A stretch of 43,424 nucleotides of DNA from Actinomycetes bacterium (GTDB lineage: Bacteria > Actinomycetota > Acidimicrobiia > Acidimicrobiales > Acidimicrobiaceae), in NCBI GenBank assembly GCA_021799875.1, contig JAJYZP010000012.1, positions 1 to 43,424 of the forward strand, in the 5' to 3' direction. Made by a program: the position numbers and the translations under genes. Below the pieces are notes generated by a model. The model did no database searches and was not told the DNA's origin. It saw only the letters and a program-made list of their open reading frames with translations. This document shows positions 1 to 9,921 of this stretch, piece by piece. Position 1 is the first letter of the stretch. Each line of letters opens with the position of its first letter.

Positions 1-416
1 ACTGGTCCCCAGCGACAGACACATGGACCACGCCGAGTGCGGCACAGCGAGAGGGGAGGTTAGCAACGGCGTAGCAAGACACCAAAGATATTTTCAAGAA
101 ATACGTCAACTGGCTTGACAGTTACCGAAGTCGTGCGTTGGGCGCAGGAGTGATGTAGGTGGCTGCCCACTCCAGGTGCGCTTGGGAGTAACCTGCAAGC
201 TTGCTCTCAGATCTCCTGCGAGGAGAAGCCGTGGCTGTAGCCTTGGCGCTCGGAGCTGAGCACGTCGACCTTGACTCTCTCACCTGCATTGACACCTACT
301 TTTACCGGGCATGAGGCAGACGCAGGGGAAAGCTTGACCCCATCACGGTGTCGGTGGCTACAGCAAAACGAAAAGGGTTGGTCGGCAACGCTTGTGCGTA
401 GTGGTCGAACTGCGTT
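1..416. other. Intergenic region, no convincing gene
   Basis: This stretch lies downstream of the minus-strand SPFH gene. I see no open frame with a start, ribosome binding site and coding character. One short piece on the plus strand (about 88-153), between two in-frame stops, reads like a protein end (KDIFKKYVNWLDSYRSRA). It could be a remnant of a lost gene, but it is too short to identify. No tRNA or clear terminator hairpin was seen. Confidence 0.5.
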
Positions 417-1385
417 CTATCGCTGAGGCGAATTAGTTACAGTCTCGGTTGGATGCTTGCCGTTGGGCTGCGGTGCCTTCGCAACGTTTGTGCCAGAGAC
501 AAGTCCACCGAGCTCTTTGAGACCCCCAAGCAGACTGGTCAGTTCTACCGGCACGACGAACTTCGTCGACGGTGAACCCCCGAGCTCTCGTAGTGTTGTG
601 AAGTACTGCAGAAGAATCGTGGTCGGGTTTGCGCTCTCTGCGCTGTCGTCGACAGCACGCAAGGCCCCAGCTAGACCCTCCGCTCGAATAACGACCGCCT
701 CCCGTTCGCCCTCGGCTTCTAGGATTGATGCCTGCTTCTGACCCTCTGCCGCTAGGACCGCAGCGAGCTTTTTACCCTCGGCAACCGTCACTGCAGCCTG
801 CTTTTGACCCTCGGACTCGGTCACGACTGCTCGTCGACTTCGCTCGGCCGACATCTGGCGAGTCATAGCCTCTTGAACTGCCGGTGGAGGATTGATCTCA
901 CGAACCTCGACGTTCGTGACCTTCACACCCCAACGTTCAGTAACTTCATCGAGACGAACCCGGAGTGTCGCATTCATCGCATCACGCTTCGACAGTACGT
1001 CGTCGAGAGACATGTCGCCAACGACACTTCGCAGTGTCGTTGCACCGACGTTCAGCGCTGCTCGGGCGAAATCGTTGACCTGCACGACCGACATGGTTGG
1101 ATCAAAGACCTTGTAGAACATAATAAAGTCGATCGAGATCGGCGCATTATCTTTTGTAATTGCAGTTTGATGGGGGATCTCAAAGAACTGTTCTCGCAGA
1201 TCGACCCAGTTGATTCGATCAGTGATCGGGTTAATGAGTATGATGCCCGGTCCTTTGGTTCCGTGGGAACGACCGAGTCGGAACAGCACGACCCTCTGGT
1301 ACTCGCGGATGATCTTGATGCAGGAAACGAGCACTGCGAGGATCGCTACGAGGACAAGAAGCCCAACAATTGACAGTAGTACCAT
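417..1385 (-). CDS. SPFH/band-7 (stomatin-like, slipin) membrane protein
   Basis: A 322-residue protein with one N-terminal membrane segment (about residues 3-25), then an SPFH/band-7 domain (about 27-185), and a helical part with regularly repeated (A/E)EG units (about 190-240, for example AAEGQKQASILEAEGERE). The EG repeats and the length of about 320 are typical of slipins/QmcA-type proteins, which form ring-shaped membrane scaffolds and take part in membrane quality control. The ATG start is preceded by AAAGGAG, which lies within the last codons of the upstream nfeD-like gene; that gene's stop codon directly abuts this ATG. The pair is therefore translationally coupled, as usual for NfeD-SPFH pairs. 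A long plus-strand frame opposite this gene is a shadow. Confidence 0.93.
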   Translation of the reverse strand: MVLLSIVGLLVLVAILAVLVSCIKIIREYQRVVLFRLGRSHGTKGPGIILINPITDRINWVDLREQFFEIPHQTAITKDNAPISIDFIMFYKVFDPTMSVVQVNDFARAALNVGATTLRSVVGDMSLDDVLSKRDAMNATLRVRLDEVTERWGVKVTNVEVREINPPPAVQEAMTRQMSAERSRRAVVTESEGQKQAAVTVAEGKKLAAVLAAEGQKQASILEAEGEREAVVIRAEGLAGALRAVDDSAESANPTTILLQYFTTLRELGGSPSTKFVVPVELTSLLGGLKELGGLVSGTNVAKAPQPNGKHPTETVTNSPQR

Positions 1386-1883
1386 CTATGACTCCTTTGA
1401 GTGGTGAGACACGTTCGTCTGGTCGAAGCTCAGTGGATCGCTCACCACAATGACCCGCAGGCCGCGGAGCTCTGCAACGAGAACTCGAGTTCCCGCTCGT
1501 ATCGGTCCGTCGATGCTCTCAGCACTCCACTGCTCGCCATCGATCAATACAATGCCCGTGGGCGCTAGGTCGGTCGCTGCGACGGCAGTAGAGCTTCGAA
1601 GCCGGTCGGTATCGAGACAGGAGGCTTCGGAACGACTCGACCGAATGCTACGGTATCCCCAGATGAGAGATGCGCCAGAGCCGAGGAGCGCAGCGCTCAA
1701 GGTCACGACGGCAACGACAGGGTCGGTTGCGAAGAGGATTCCAAGCCCTGCCAAAGCGATTGCAACAGAAGACACCACAACGACGACACCGGAGGTGGCG
1801 ACAAGGGCATGCGGTCCGAAATGGAAGCTGAGCAACAGGGCAATAAGAGCGGTCACGAGCAGAACGATCGATATGGTTGCCAC
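1386..1883 (-). CDS. NfeD-like membrane protein (short form)
   Basis: A short NfeD-family protein of about 165 residues. It has two or three hydrophobic segments in the first 80 residues and a small beta-rich C-terminal domain (about residues 95-155: APTGIVLIDGEQWSAES followed by GTRVLVAELRGL), which fits the OB-fold domain of NfeD proteins. NfeD proteins are partners of SPFH proteins, and here the gene ends exactly at the SPFH start. The frame opens with three GTG codons. The third (1883-1881) stands about 8 bases after GGGGAGG and is the best start; the first (1892) is too close to that site. The serine-protease domain of long NfeD proteins is absent. Confidence 0.85.
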   Translation of the reverse strand: MATISIVLLVTALIALLLSFHFGPHALVATSGVVVVVSSVAIALAGLGILFATDPVVAVVTLSAALLGSGASLIWGYRSIRSSRSEASCLDTDRLRSSTAVAATDLAPTGIVLIDGEQWSAESIDGPIRAGTRVLVAELRGLRVIVVSDPLSFDQTNVSHHSKES

Positions 1884-2466
1884 GCTCACCACCTCCCCGA
1901 GGGATTTAGGGGTTTCAGCGCCCGAAGTAGTGTGCTACGGATCGTTGTTACCAGTTCCACAGTACCACTACCGGTAAAGCTATGACGAGGTCATACGTTT
2001 GCTCTCAGGCAATTTGGCGGAACTCAGTGATCGGCTTGCACTCACTAACCTCTCTGTTCTTGTCACGCAGCGTTGCGTTCAGTCCGCTGTATGGTCACTT
2101 GGTGCGGTTCACCTCGGCGATGCGGATCTCTCTCTAGCTTTGCGTCGTTCTTTTGGAGCGATGTCATCATACATCTATTACTCCGCGTGATCGGAAACGG
2201 TCCGAATCGCTCACGGTGCGGCCGTTTGGACGGTAGTTTGGAACGTGTTGATGGCCCTTGGGTTCGGTTGACCCCGAACTTTTTGAGGTGAACAGCGTTC
2301 AAGTGTGCACCTTCTTGTCACCATCGTGAACAGACGCCCGATCGCTCAAGCAATCGATGGTTCGGAGCTAGCTGCGAACGATTCGAGAGATTGGCGGAGT
2401 GGACACGGAGGAGTAGGGAAGCTGTGTGCGTACTGTAGAGGTAGCGTGACAGGGCGAGGAGATCAG
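1884..2466. other. Divergent intergenic region between nfeD-like and FUSC genes
   Basis: About 580 bases separate the two divergent genes, so promoters for both must lie here. An open frame runs into the FUSC gene from 2305, but its first 54 codons show no membrane or domain character and lack a ribosome binding site, so I treat them as leader. No hairpin, operator or small gene is convincing. Confidence 0.45.
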
Positions 2467-4746
2467 ATGAGAAGAGTTCCCGCCGTAGCGCGATGGTTTG
2501 GCCGCTCTCGTGGTTCAGACCCCGGCCATGTTCGTTTGTTCGCATCGACTGCAACCGTAACAACCATCCTTGCCGTAGTTCTGGCGGAGGATCTCTTTGT
2601 CTCAGTGACTCATGCGTTGTTACGTCCGGTACCCTTACACAACTTTCGGCTCGCCGCCAGCGTCACTACCCTCAATAACGACCTAACTATCGTGGCCATG
2701 CTGCTTGGCGCACTCGTGGTCTTTGCCAGCTCATTGAATCTTGACGAGCAGTCACGCCCGAAGGTCTTGATCGCGCTGCTCTATCCGCCGATACCGCTTC
2801 TCTTGACGATCGCATTTGGGCTTGGGCTTTCTCATTTCCGCTGGTTGGAGCTGCTTGGAATGTCGGTCTTCCTTGGCGTAGGTACACTTGGTCGCCGGCT
2901 TGGCTCTCGAGGCTCGAGTTTGGGTCTTGTGAGCTACGTTGGGGTGTTTTTTGGATTTTTTCTCTCTTCCATCGTGTCTGTTCGGGCTCTTGGTTGGCTC
3001 TCGTGTGAGGTCGTGCTTGCTTTGGCCATCACGGCATTGATGCGTACGACGATCTTTTTTCGTTCGCCCGAACAGAAGTTTCGCTCCATGTCGAACGGCT
3101 TTGAAGTGCGAGCTCGTCTCGTAGCCGTCGCCGCTCTCAAGGTGCTCCAAGAGCCAACCCCCAAGTCTTACCAGCAACTCCAGCGCAACACCGTTGCATT
3201 GAATGAGGCTGGACTCATGGTCGAGTCTGCGCTCGGAGTAGCGGAGAGCTCCGTGAGGGGTTCAGTGTCTGTACTTCGTCAGAGTCTCTTTGATCTGGAG
3301 CTCTCGCTTTCAAATATTGCACGATTTGTGGCCAGACTCGGTCGTCTCGAGATCGACCCGGAGGCTAGAGAGGACCTCACTGCGCTCCTTCACGATATTG
3401 CAGCCTCCGAAGATCGGACCCTGCGGACCGACCGCACGTTACTTGTTGAACGGTTCCGAAGCGCCGATCCAGACCTCAGCAAGGAAGATTCCATGATTCG
3501 CAGACGGCTTGCTGACTCGCTCGACCACTATCTCGATGCGCTAAGTCGATTGCGGAGGGAAGCTGCGGTACCTCATTTCCAAGATGAACACGGCTTTACT
3601 TCCCCAGTGGTCCTGCGGGGTGGCTTTCTCCCTGGGTCAAGTGAGGTGAGTGCGCACGTTTCGGAGCTCTCGAAGAGCTCATCGATACTGCATCGTGGAC
3701 TACGCCCCGAGGTGCGTGCTGCGATTCAGATCACCTTGGCCTCAGCCCTGGCGATCGTTGTCGGGGATGCCCTTGATCCACAACGGTTCTACTGGGCGCC
3801 ACTTGCAGCACTACTGTGCTTTATGGGTGCCAATACCGCCGCGGAACAGGTAATCAAGGGTCTTAATCGTGTGGTGGGGACGATCGCTGGGATCGTAGTG
3901 GGATACGCTATCGTGGTTGGACTAAGGCCACATGGTCTCCTTATCGGGGCGATGATGCTCATCTTTCTCTTCCTTGGGCTCTATCTGCTTCGAGTGAGCT
4001 ATCTCTTCATGGCTTTTGGGGTCACCGTTGCGCTCTCGTTGCTGTATTCGGCGCTCTCCGAGCTCACAGCTCAATTGCTTGTGATCCGGTTAGAAGAGAC
4101 GATGGCGGGAGCAGCGAGCGCCATTGTTGTTGCGCTCGTAGTAGTGCCACTGAGCTCTCGTCGAGTCTTTGATTTTGCTGTCGTTCGCTTTGTCAACGAT
4201 GGAGGCCGATATATCGCTGCCTTAGCCGATCGCGTACCTCCGGGTGATCTCGTCGATCTCGCGAGGCGCGTTGATGCAGACTTTCAGACGCTTCGTACGG
4301 TCGGGCGCTCGATGCGTGGCTTCGGTGTCGGCATTCATCTCGACACCAGTGAACGGCTCATCGGTCGTAGTTACGCTCTCTCCAACTACCTTCAGATGCT
4401 CTCGGAGGATCTGCATCGGATTCAGTTCTCTAGTCTCGCTGAAGATATGGCTATGCGCGAAGGACTGCTGCACTTGGCACGGTCGTTTGTGCTGGTAGCG
4501 AAGGCCCTTCAAGGAAGAGTGGATGCTCCATATGAACGGTCTGCACATCTTTTCGAAGCGATCCGTGACGATCGCGCGTTAGCTAGTGGCGATGGTGTGA
4601 GCAAAGAGGTGGGGGAGGATGACTCCGTAGTCGTACTCAGTGATCTCATGCTGATCGACGGTGCCCTTGCGGCACTCGCAGATGTTGTGAAGGTCGAGTT
4701 TCTCGGTGCTCGTGACGACGCTCCGAGCGCGAACCTTCGAAGTTGA
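2467..4746 (+). CDS. FUSC-family (fusaric acid resistance/YccS-like) membrane protein
   Basis: A 759-residue membrane protein with two blocks of hydrophobic helices (roughly residues 25-200 and 420-570) separated by a soluble helical region, followed by a C-terminal cytoplasmic domain of about 180 residues. The second block matches the FUSC-2 type: RFYWAPLAALLCF, then GLNRVVGTIAGIVVGY, then RLEETMAGAASAIVVALVV. Proteins of this type resemble aromatic-acid efflux components (AaeB, YccS) but their substrates are mostly unknown. The ATG at 2467 is chosen because GAGGAG stands 5 bases before it. The gene is alone; cysK follows after 200 bases, so a functional link to cysteine synthesis is not implied. 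Confidence 0.8.
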   Translation: MRRVPAVARWFGRSRGSDPGHVRLFASTATVTTILAVVLAEDLFVSVTHALLRPVPLHNFRLAASVTTLNNDLTIVAMLLGALVVFASSLNLDEQSRPKVLIALLYPPIPLLLTIAFGLGLSHFRWLELLGMSVFLGVGTLGRRLGSRGSSLGLVSYVGVFFGFFLSSIVSVRALGWLSCEVVLALAITALMRTTIFFRSPEQKFRSMSNGFEVRARLVAVAALKVLQEPTPKSYQQLQRNTVALNEAGLMVESALGVAESSVRGSVSVLRQSLFDLELSLSNIARFVARLGRLEIDPEAREDLTALLHDIAASEDRTLRTDRTLLVERFRSADPDLSKEDSMIRRRLADSLDHYLDALSRLRREAAVPHFQDEHGFTSPVVLRGGFLPGSSEVSAHVSELSKSSSILHRGLRPEVRAAIQITLASALAIVVGDALDPQRFYWAPLAALLCFMGANTAAEQVIKGLNRVVGTIAGIVVGYAIVVGLRPHGLLIGAMMLIFLFLGLYLLRVSYLFMAFGVTVALSLLYSALSELTAQLLVIRLEETMAGAASAIVVALVVVPLSSRRVFDFAVVRFVNDGGRYIAALADRVPPGDLVDLARRVDADFQTLRTVGRSMRGFGVGIHLDTSERLIGRSYALSNYLQMLSEDLHRIQFSSLAEDMAMREGLLHLARSFVLVAKALQGRVDAPYERSAHLFEAIRDDRALASGDGVSKEVGEDDSVVVLSDLMLIDGALAALADVVKVEFLGARDDAPSANLRS

Positions 4747-4946
4747 GTTTGCGCAAGGTCGCTCGAGGAGCTTGTAGTTGCTGGGAGAGTCTCCGATTTT
4801 GAATCCTTACTCAATAACTCGGGATTAGATTGGCACTACAGAGTGTTGCACTCTTCGATCGTTACCAAGTTGACGAGACGTTGGAGACTAGGTCCCGAGC
4901 TTGGCATGCGAGAGAGAATTGGCCCGACGATCTATTGGAGTAGCTC

Positions 4947-5879
4947 ATGAAAATTGCAGATAATGTCACGCAGCTCGTTGGCAATACACCGCTCGTACGG
5001 ATTAATCGACTCACCTCCGACGTAGGAGCAACCGTAGTTGCCAAGCTTGAGTTTTTCAATCCCGCTCATAGCGTCAAAGACCGTATCGGCGTGGCCATGA
5101 TCGATGCAGCCGAGCGTGATGGGTTGATTGGTCCAGATACGGTAATAGTCGAACCAACGAGCGGGAATACGGGGATTGCCCTTGCAATGGTCTGTGCTGC
5201 TCGCGGCTATCGATGTGTGTTGACGATGCCTGAGACGATGAGCAAGGAGCGACGTACTCTTCTGCGGGCTTACGGAGCTGAACTGGTCCTTACTCCCGGT
5301 CCTGACGGTATGGGGGGAGCTATCGCCAAGGCGGAGGAGCTCTTGAAGGCTAACCCCAACTACTTCATGCCGCAGCAGTTTGAGAATCCAGCCAACCCCG
5401 CTATCCACCGTACGACGACAGCGGAAGAGATCTGGCGCGATACTGACGGAAGCGTCGATATCGTGGTCGGAGGTGTTGGGACCGGTGGAACTGTCAGTGG
5501 AATTGGCGAAGCGCTGAAAGAGCGAAAGCCTTCTATTCAGGTGATCGCTGTGGAGCCAGCGGCATCTCCGGTTCTCTCCGGTGGAGCGAAGGGCCCGCAT
5601 CCACTGCAAGGCATTGGGGCTGGCTTCATTCCAAAAAACTTTGACGCTGATGTCATCGATGAGATCGTTCAGATCGAAAATGAGGTTGCCTTCTCGACGG
5701 CACGTGCCATGGCGACCCAAGAAGGGGTCCTCGTTGGTATCTCTTCAGGAGCTGCGGTGGCCGCTGCGCTTGAGATTGGGCGTCGTAGCGAGAACGCCGG
5801 CAAGCTCATCGTGGTAATTATTCCATCTTTTGGTGAGCGATATCTTTCAACGGCCCTCTACGCCGGCCTGGACGAGTAA
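4947..5879 (+). CDS. cysK: Cysteine synthase A (O-acetylserine sulfhydrylase)
   Basis: A 310-residue PLP enzyme that makes L-cysteine from O-acetylserine and sulfide. The visible motifs are the PLP lysine in [10 protein letters not shown] (Lys44), the substrate loop TSGNTG (residues 71-76) and the phosphate-binding GTGGT (178-182). The length and the order of motifs are normal for CysK. The ATG is preceded by TTGGAG at 6 bases. The serine acetyltransferase gene starts 9 bases after the stop codon, so the two steps of cysteine synthesis from serine form an operon; the two proteins commonly assemble into the cysteine synthase complex. Confidence 0.96.
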   Translation: MKIADNVTQLVGNTPLVRINRLTSDVGATVVAKLEFFNPAHSVKDRIGVAMIDAAERDGLIGPDTVIVEPTSGNTGIALAMVCAARGYRCVLTMPETMSKERRTLLRAYGAELVLTPGPDGMGGAIAKAEELLKANPNYFMPQQFENPANPAIHRTTTAEEIWRDTDGSVDIVVGGVGTGGTVSGIGEALKERKPSIQVIAVEPAASPVLSGGAKGPHPLQGIGAGFIPKNFDADVIDEIVQIENEVAFSTARAMATQEGVLVGISSGAAVAAALEIGRRSENAGKLIVVIIPSFGERYLSTALYAGLDE

Positions 5880-5888
5880 GAGTTCCAC

Positions 5889-6665
5889 ATGACTGGAGTT
5901 TTGCGATCGCTACGCCTAGACGCAGATGCAGCGTTAGCTCGGGATCCTGCCGCTCGAAACCGGAGGGAGATAGTTCTCCTCTACCCGGGCTTTCACGCTA
6001 TCGTCTGCTACCGGGTTGCGCATGAGTTGTGGTTAAAGGGTCACAAGATGGCAGCGAGAGTGATCTCGGCCTTGGCCTATCGATGGACGCAGGTGGACAT
6101 TCATCCGGGAGCCACGATCGGAGAAGGTCTCTTTATCGATCATGCGTCTGGAGTCGTCATCGGTGAGACGGCCGTGATCGGACGTGACGTAACCCTCTAT
6201 CATCAGGTCACACTTGGTGGTAGAGGGAACGGGACCGGCAAGCGTCATCCAACGATCGGTGATCGTGTCATCGTCGGTGCGGGAGCGAAGGTTCTCGGCC
6301 CAATCACTGTGGGCGATGACGCGAGAATTGGAGCCAATGCCGTCGTTGTGAAGGAAGTTCCGTCCGATGCCGTCGTCGTAGGGGTACCTGGGCAGGTCGT
6401 GTCGAGGTCTGACGAGCGTTCTGAACGTCAAGTACGTTCTGAGCGTCATCGAGGAAACCACGTTGTCGTAGGGGGTCGGTCCACTACTAATGATCATCGG
6501 GGTCGAACAGAGGATCTCGTTCTCCCCGATGCACTTGGGGATGGACTTCGGTCACTGATGGTTCGAGTTGACGAGCTCGAGACGGTGCTCGTTGGACACG
6601 TTGATAGCGACGGAATACGACCTCAACAGGACGGATCGTGGCGCGGCGAAGACTTCTCCATCTGA
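5889..6665 (+). CDS. cysE: Serine O-acetyltransferase with extended C-terminus
   Basis: A 258-residue acetyltransferase that makes O-acetylserine from serine and acetyl-CoA, the substrate of the neighbouring CysK. An N-terminal helical part (1-65) is followed by a left-handed beta-helix of hexapeptide repeats (about 70-168) with the catalytic DHASG (His85 at 84-88) and VTLGG (107-111). The catalytic part ends near residue 170 at GVPGQVV. About 90 further residues are charged and of low complexity at first ([12 protein letters not shown], an 18-bp tandem duplication), then more ordered. CysE C-termini normally end in a short tail that docks into CysK; whether this longer tail does so is unclear. 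The gene is cotranscribed with cysK. Confidence 0.93.
   Translation: MTGVLRSLRLDADAALARDPAARNRREIVLLYPGFHAIVCYRVAHELWLKGHKMAARVISALAYRWTQVDIHPGATIGEGLFIDHASGVVIGETAVIGRDVTLYHQVTLGGRGNGTGKRHPTIGDRVIVGAGAKVLGPITVGDDARIGANAVVVKEVPSDAVVVGVPGQVVSRSDERSERQVRSERHRGNHVVVGGRSTTNDHRGRTEDLVLPDALGDGLRSLMVRVDELETVLVGHVDSDGIRPQQDGSWRGEDFSI
6417..6448 (+). repeat. 18-bp period tandem repeat inside cysE
   Basis: Two copies of a 14-base unit (CGTTCTGAACGTCA at 6417-6430 and CGTTCTGAGCGTCA at 6435-6448) differ at one base and are offset by 18 bases, so the duplication keeps the reading frame. It encodes [12 protein letters not shown] in the linker after the catalytic beta-helix. Confidence 0.8.
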
Positions 6666-6717
6666 GCGAGAGGAGACGATTGATCTCTTTAGTGCATCAG
6701 ACGCAACCGTGACGGTA

Positions 6718-8469
6718 CTACTGCGCCAGGACCACGGTATTTCGGCCCGAATGTTTTGCTCGATACATCGCCTCATCAGACATGCGGAGGAGGTTCTCCG
6801 CAAATCGCTGAGTACTTCCCCGAAGCGAGGTAGTACCGAGATTCATCGTAGCGACTCCGATGGATGCAGTAATGGAGAGCGTAAGGTCGTGATTCAAAGC
6901 GATTGGTGTCGTGCTGATGACCTTCCGCAAGTTCTCCGCCACCTCCTGAGCGCCTAATTCATCTGTGTCGGGTAGGAGCACAACGAACTCCTCTCCGCCG
7001 AATCTTGCGAGGTAATCTGACCTTCGAAGTTCGCTGCGAAGCATGTTGACAATTTGAATTAAGACCTGGTCGCCTTGGAGATGTCCATGGGAGTCGTTGA
7101 TATCTTTGAAGTGATCGAGGTCGACGAAGAGCGCCGATATCGAGCTGCGTCGGTCTCGACACTCTCGCATGGTAGAGCGAAGTGTTGCCGTGAGTGCGCG
7201 GCGATTCGGGAGACCGGTTAGGGCATCTGTCTCGGCTATCAAGGTGAGGCGGCGATACTGTTGAACCTGCAGGACTGCCTCTGCGCACTGGTCTGCAAAG
7301 AATTCGAGTGCCTCGATATGAGAGAGATCGGGAAAGGTGCCGCTCGTAGGCTCGTCGATAGAGATCACGCCGAGCAACTCCTCTTCTCGCCCGATCAGCG
7401 GAATATTGAGCGAATCGAGTGCGTGCCATTGGCCATCGACCCAATCTCCGTCTTCATCTGGAACGCTCATCGTGGCGGCAAGTTCATCAGGAATCTGAAA
7501 TTTTCGATGATCGTAGAGATACGACCTGCTGAGTCTCATGGCAGGCTGCATGAGTGGCGCAAAAGTCGTGAGAGGAACCGGTGTCTCCCGTAGACGTCGA
7601 TCTTCTTCAGCGCTGAGGCCATAGGTAGCTCGAACGAGCAGTGTGTCCCTCGCGTCATCACTGAGGTAGAGCGCGACTCGTTTGAAGCCACCCGCTACCG
7701 CCATGGTCTGTACAATGGTCGCCAACATATCGTCGAGCTGTGACTCCCGCTTGAGCGATGTTGAAGCCGCAAACAGTTGAGCAATCTGTTGTCGTTGGGC
7801 TTCAAGGATGCGCAGCTGAGCAGTGGCGTTTGCTCGTGCTCGAAGTAGCTCCAGTGCGGCGCTTCCCAAGAGAGCAAATGTCTCTAGGAGGATGGCACGG
7901 TCAGCTGAGGGGAGTTTGCCATCGAGTGGATCGTCAGGACAGAGTAGGCCGATCACTTCTCCGTTTGGCGCATGGAGCGGCGAGAAGAGTACAGAGGATG
8001 GATGCCACTCGCTAGAGCTGACCGACGGGCTGGTAGGGACGATGAAGCCGAGTTCAACGAACTTCTGGGCGAGCTCTGTTCGGCCATCTAACCACAAGAT
8101 GTTCCCGAGGCGCTCCGATTGACCTTGAATCTGTGCGAAGCGCTCCTGAGGGAGTTCGTACTCGTCAAGCTCCGTTGAGCTATGGGTAGCGGCTCGATCG
8201 TGTAGCACCCGAGGTCGAAAGATTCCATCAGGATCAAGCATTGCGATCGTGCAGAGGCCGAATCCAATCTGGTCACACACGGTAGCTGCGATGAAACTGA
8301 GGAGTTCCTGCTCTTCCGTAAAACGCTGGAGGAGTTGGGCGAGATCGAGGAGTGAGCGCAGTTGCAACAGCGCCCGAGACTCTCCAGGTCGACTCTGATC
8401 CTCTGTTGCCGGTTTCACCGTAGTAGCTCCGTGGTTAGTGCCGAAACCCGTACTCTTACTTTCGCACAT
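6718..8469 (-). CDS. Diguanylate cyclase with two GAF-like domains
   Basis: A 583-residue predicted cytoplasmic protein with two GAF-like sensor domains (about residues 45-195 and 230-400) and a C-terminal GGDEF domain (about 405-583). The active-site loop is intact as ARFGGEEFVV, and the RRSD four residues before it matches the RxxD inhibitory site, so it should make cyclic di-GMP from GTP with product feedback control. No membrane segment is present, so the signal is likely cytoplasmic. The first ATG (8469) has no ribosome binding site. A GTG at 8418 preceded by GGAG at 8 bases is a good alternative and would remove 17 residues. The gene converges with cysE with only 52 bases between them. 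Confidence 0.92.
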   Translation of the reverse strand: MCESKSTGFGTNHGATTVKPATEDQSRPGESRALLQLRSLLDLAQLLQRFTEEQELLSFIAATVCDQIGFGLCTIAMLDPDGIFRPRVLHDRAATHSSTELDEYELPQERFAQIQGQSERLGNILWLDGRTELAQKFVELGFIVPTSPSVSSSEWHPSSVLFSPLHAPNGEVIGLLCPDDPLDGKLPSADRAILLETFALLGSAALELLRARANATAQLRILEAQRQQIAQLFAASTSLKRESQLDDMLATIVQTMAVAGGFKRVALYLSDDARDTLLVRATYGLSAEEDRRLRETPVPLTTFAPLMQPAMRLSRSYLYDHRKFQIPDELAATMSVPDEDGDWVDGQWHALDSLNIPLIGREEELLGVISIDEPTSGTFPDLSHIEALEFFADQCAEAVLQVQQYRRLTLIAETDALTGLPNRRALTATLRSTMRECRDRRSSISALFVDLDHFKDINDSHGHLQGDQVLIQIVNMLRSELRRSDYLARFGGEEFVVLLPDTDELGAQEVAENLRKVISTTPIALNHDLTLSITASIGVATMNLGTTSLRGSTQRFAENLLRMSDEAMYRAKHSGRNTVVLAQ

Positions 8470-8601
8470 TTAGTTGCTTGACGCAGCATCGACCTTCGAC
8501 GCTAGAACTTTACACAATAGAAGTGAATCTCGCTGCTCGCTTGCGAATTTGCTGCGGACGAGGATCTTTTCTTCTATTCGTAACGATTCAGCGTTTGCGA
8601 A

Positions 8602-9591
8602 TCACTCTGCTTGTTCAACCGGCGGGTGTCGTCTCGAAGTCCTGCGAAACATACCGACGAGAGCTGTGTCGGTCCAGAACGAGAACTCGAGTCCAAGGCC
8701 GTAGAGAACCAATGAGGCTACTGCGATGGCAAGAATAAAACTCGTCGGCGAGATAGCTTCGGCGATCCACGGGAGGAGTAAGACTGCCATCGCTGGAGGA
8801 TCGATCGAGGAGAGCACTACCATGAAGGCGAGCAAAACCAGCTCTGCTAGCACCACTCCGAAGGCACCAAGACCAATATGCGTCGTGATCTCACCGAGAG
8901 AGCTCGCAACGACCATAACGATCCAGCGCTTTGCTGCAATCGATGGCCGACGATTCGGTCGTGAGTACCACTCGTAGATGGAGACGAGGAGCGGGGGAGC
9001 GACAGCTGGCAGTGGGAGTGAGGCTCGAGCAAGAAAGATCCAAGGGACTGCGATGATGAGAAATCGAATGAGCCCGGCGGGTGGTGGACGCAGCGAGAAG
9101 AGACGATGTGCCTCGGGGAGATGAGGCTTCTTAATCGCCGCTGTGTCCATCAGCACACTAATAGTCGCAATCGATCCGACTACGAGAAATACCGTGAGCA
9201 GGAACCACGGATCTGAGATTCGAAAAACGACTGGGAGGACTCCTGCCGAGATTGTTGGAAACAGCTCAGAGTCGAGGAAGTGAAGCGCCAAGACAATGAT
9301 GATGAGCAGAATTGGCGCCCCGACGAGGGTCGGAACTCCTAAAGCCACGATTGAGACCCCAAGACCGGCGGCGATTGTCGGAAGAATGACGAGTCGCGGC
9401 CTGGAACTCTTCCACGACTCCTTCTGGAGTACGAGCGTGCCGAGCGAGAGGGCAGCTGCCTCAGGAAAGATGGCCACCGAGGAGTTGACGACCTGTGACA
9501 GTGCGATCATTGCGCCGATGATCAGGAACGGAAAGATCGTTCTTGGTCGCCACAGTCGCCGCCATCGCTCTAAGAGGTGTTCACCAACCAT
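8602..9591 (-). CDS. HPP-like multi-spanning membrane protein
   Basis: A protein of about 330 residues with eight or nine hydrophobic helices. Two internal halves look related: one around FPEAAALSLGTLVLQKESW and one around SIDPPAMAVLLLPWI. The second resembles the HPP-family signature (HPPAGA..LLP) with Asp in place of His, so I assign it tentatively to HPP-like transporters, some of which carry nitrite. The start at 9591 is chosen over an open upstream extension because it is preceded by GGAGAAAGGGG and the residues before it have no membrane character. The gene lies 132 bases upstream of the diguanylate cyclase on the same strand and could be cotranscribed with it. The substrate is unknown. 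Confidence 0.6.
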   Translation of the reverse strand: MVGEHLLERWRRLWRPRTIFPFLIIGAMIALSQVVNSSVAIFPEAAALSLGTLVLQKESWKSSRPRLVILPTIAAGLGVSIVALGVPTLVGAPILLIIIVLALHFLDSELFPTISAGVLPVVFRISDPWFLLTVFLVVGSIATISVLMDTAAIKKPHLPEAHRLFSLRPPPAGLIRFLIIAVPWIFLARASLPLPAVAPPLLVSIYEWYSRPNRRPSIAAKRWIVMVVASSLGEITTHIGLGAFGVVLAELVLLAFMVVLSSIDPPAMAVLLLPWIAEAISPTSFILAIAVASLVLYGLGLEFSFWTDTALVGMFRRTSRRHPPVEQAE

Positions 9592-9921
9592 GCGCGGCTT
9601 TTCCCCTTTCTCCGAGCGATGCCACCGATAAAAAACCCCACAACCAGATGGACGTAGATACGTCCATCGACAAACAGGTCTCCCTGCTTCATCGTCATAA
9701 CAAGATAGAGGCATCCGTCTTGATGACGTCGCTGATCTCGTCGGCGCAGAAGCTTCCTTACTCAGTCTACGGAGTAGAGGTCACTCTACGGTCAAGTGGT
9801 GTTGTGGGTTAGAACTTTGAACCCAACGAGGGGAGCGCTGCCTAAGATGGCGAGCGACCATAGTTGGCTCGGCCAAAGCCGAGCTCAACAGAGAGACGGA
9901 AGTATTCGAGGTAGTGCTGGT
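9592..9921. other. Divergent intergenic region
   Basis: About 330 bases between divergent genes. It holds a short palindrome, TCTACGGAGTAGA (9766-9778), with a second TCTACGG at 9784-9790, 18 bases from the first. This could be an operator, but no regulator can be named. A weak hairpin (TGGGTT/AACCCA around 9806-9832) is also present. No small gene is supported. Confidence 0.35.

Noticed and set aside
804-1373. Long plus-strand open frame (189 codons) opposite the SPFH gene
   Set aside because: It is fully antisense to a well-supported SPFH gene and has no recognisable domain; it is a shadow of the biased codon use.
2305-2466. N-terminal extension of the FUSC-type protein
   Set aside because: The 54 extra residues show no family character and the internal ATG at 2467 has a GAGGAG site at good spacing.
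4791-4812. Short GGAGA/TCTCC hairpin followed by ATTTT after the FUSC gene
   Set aside because: The stem is only 4-5 bp with almost no loop, too weak to call a terminator.
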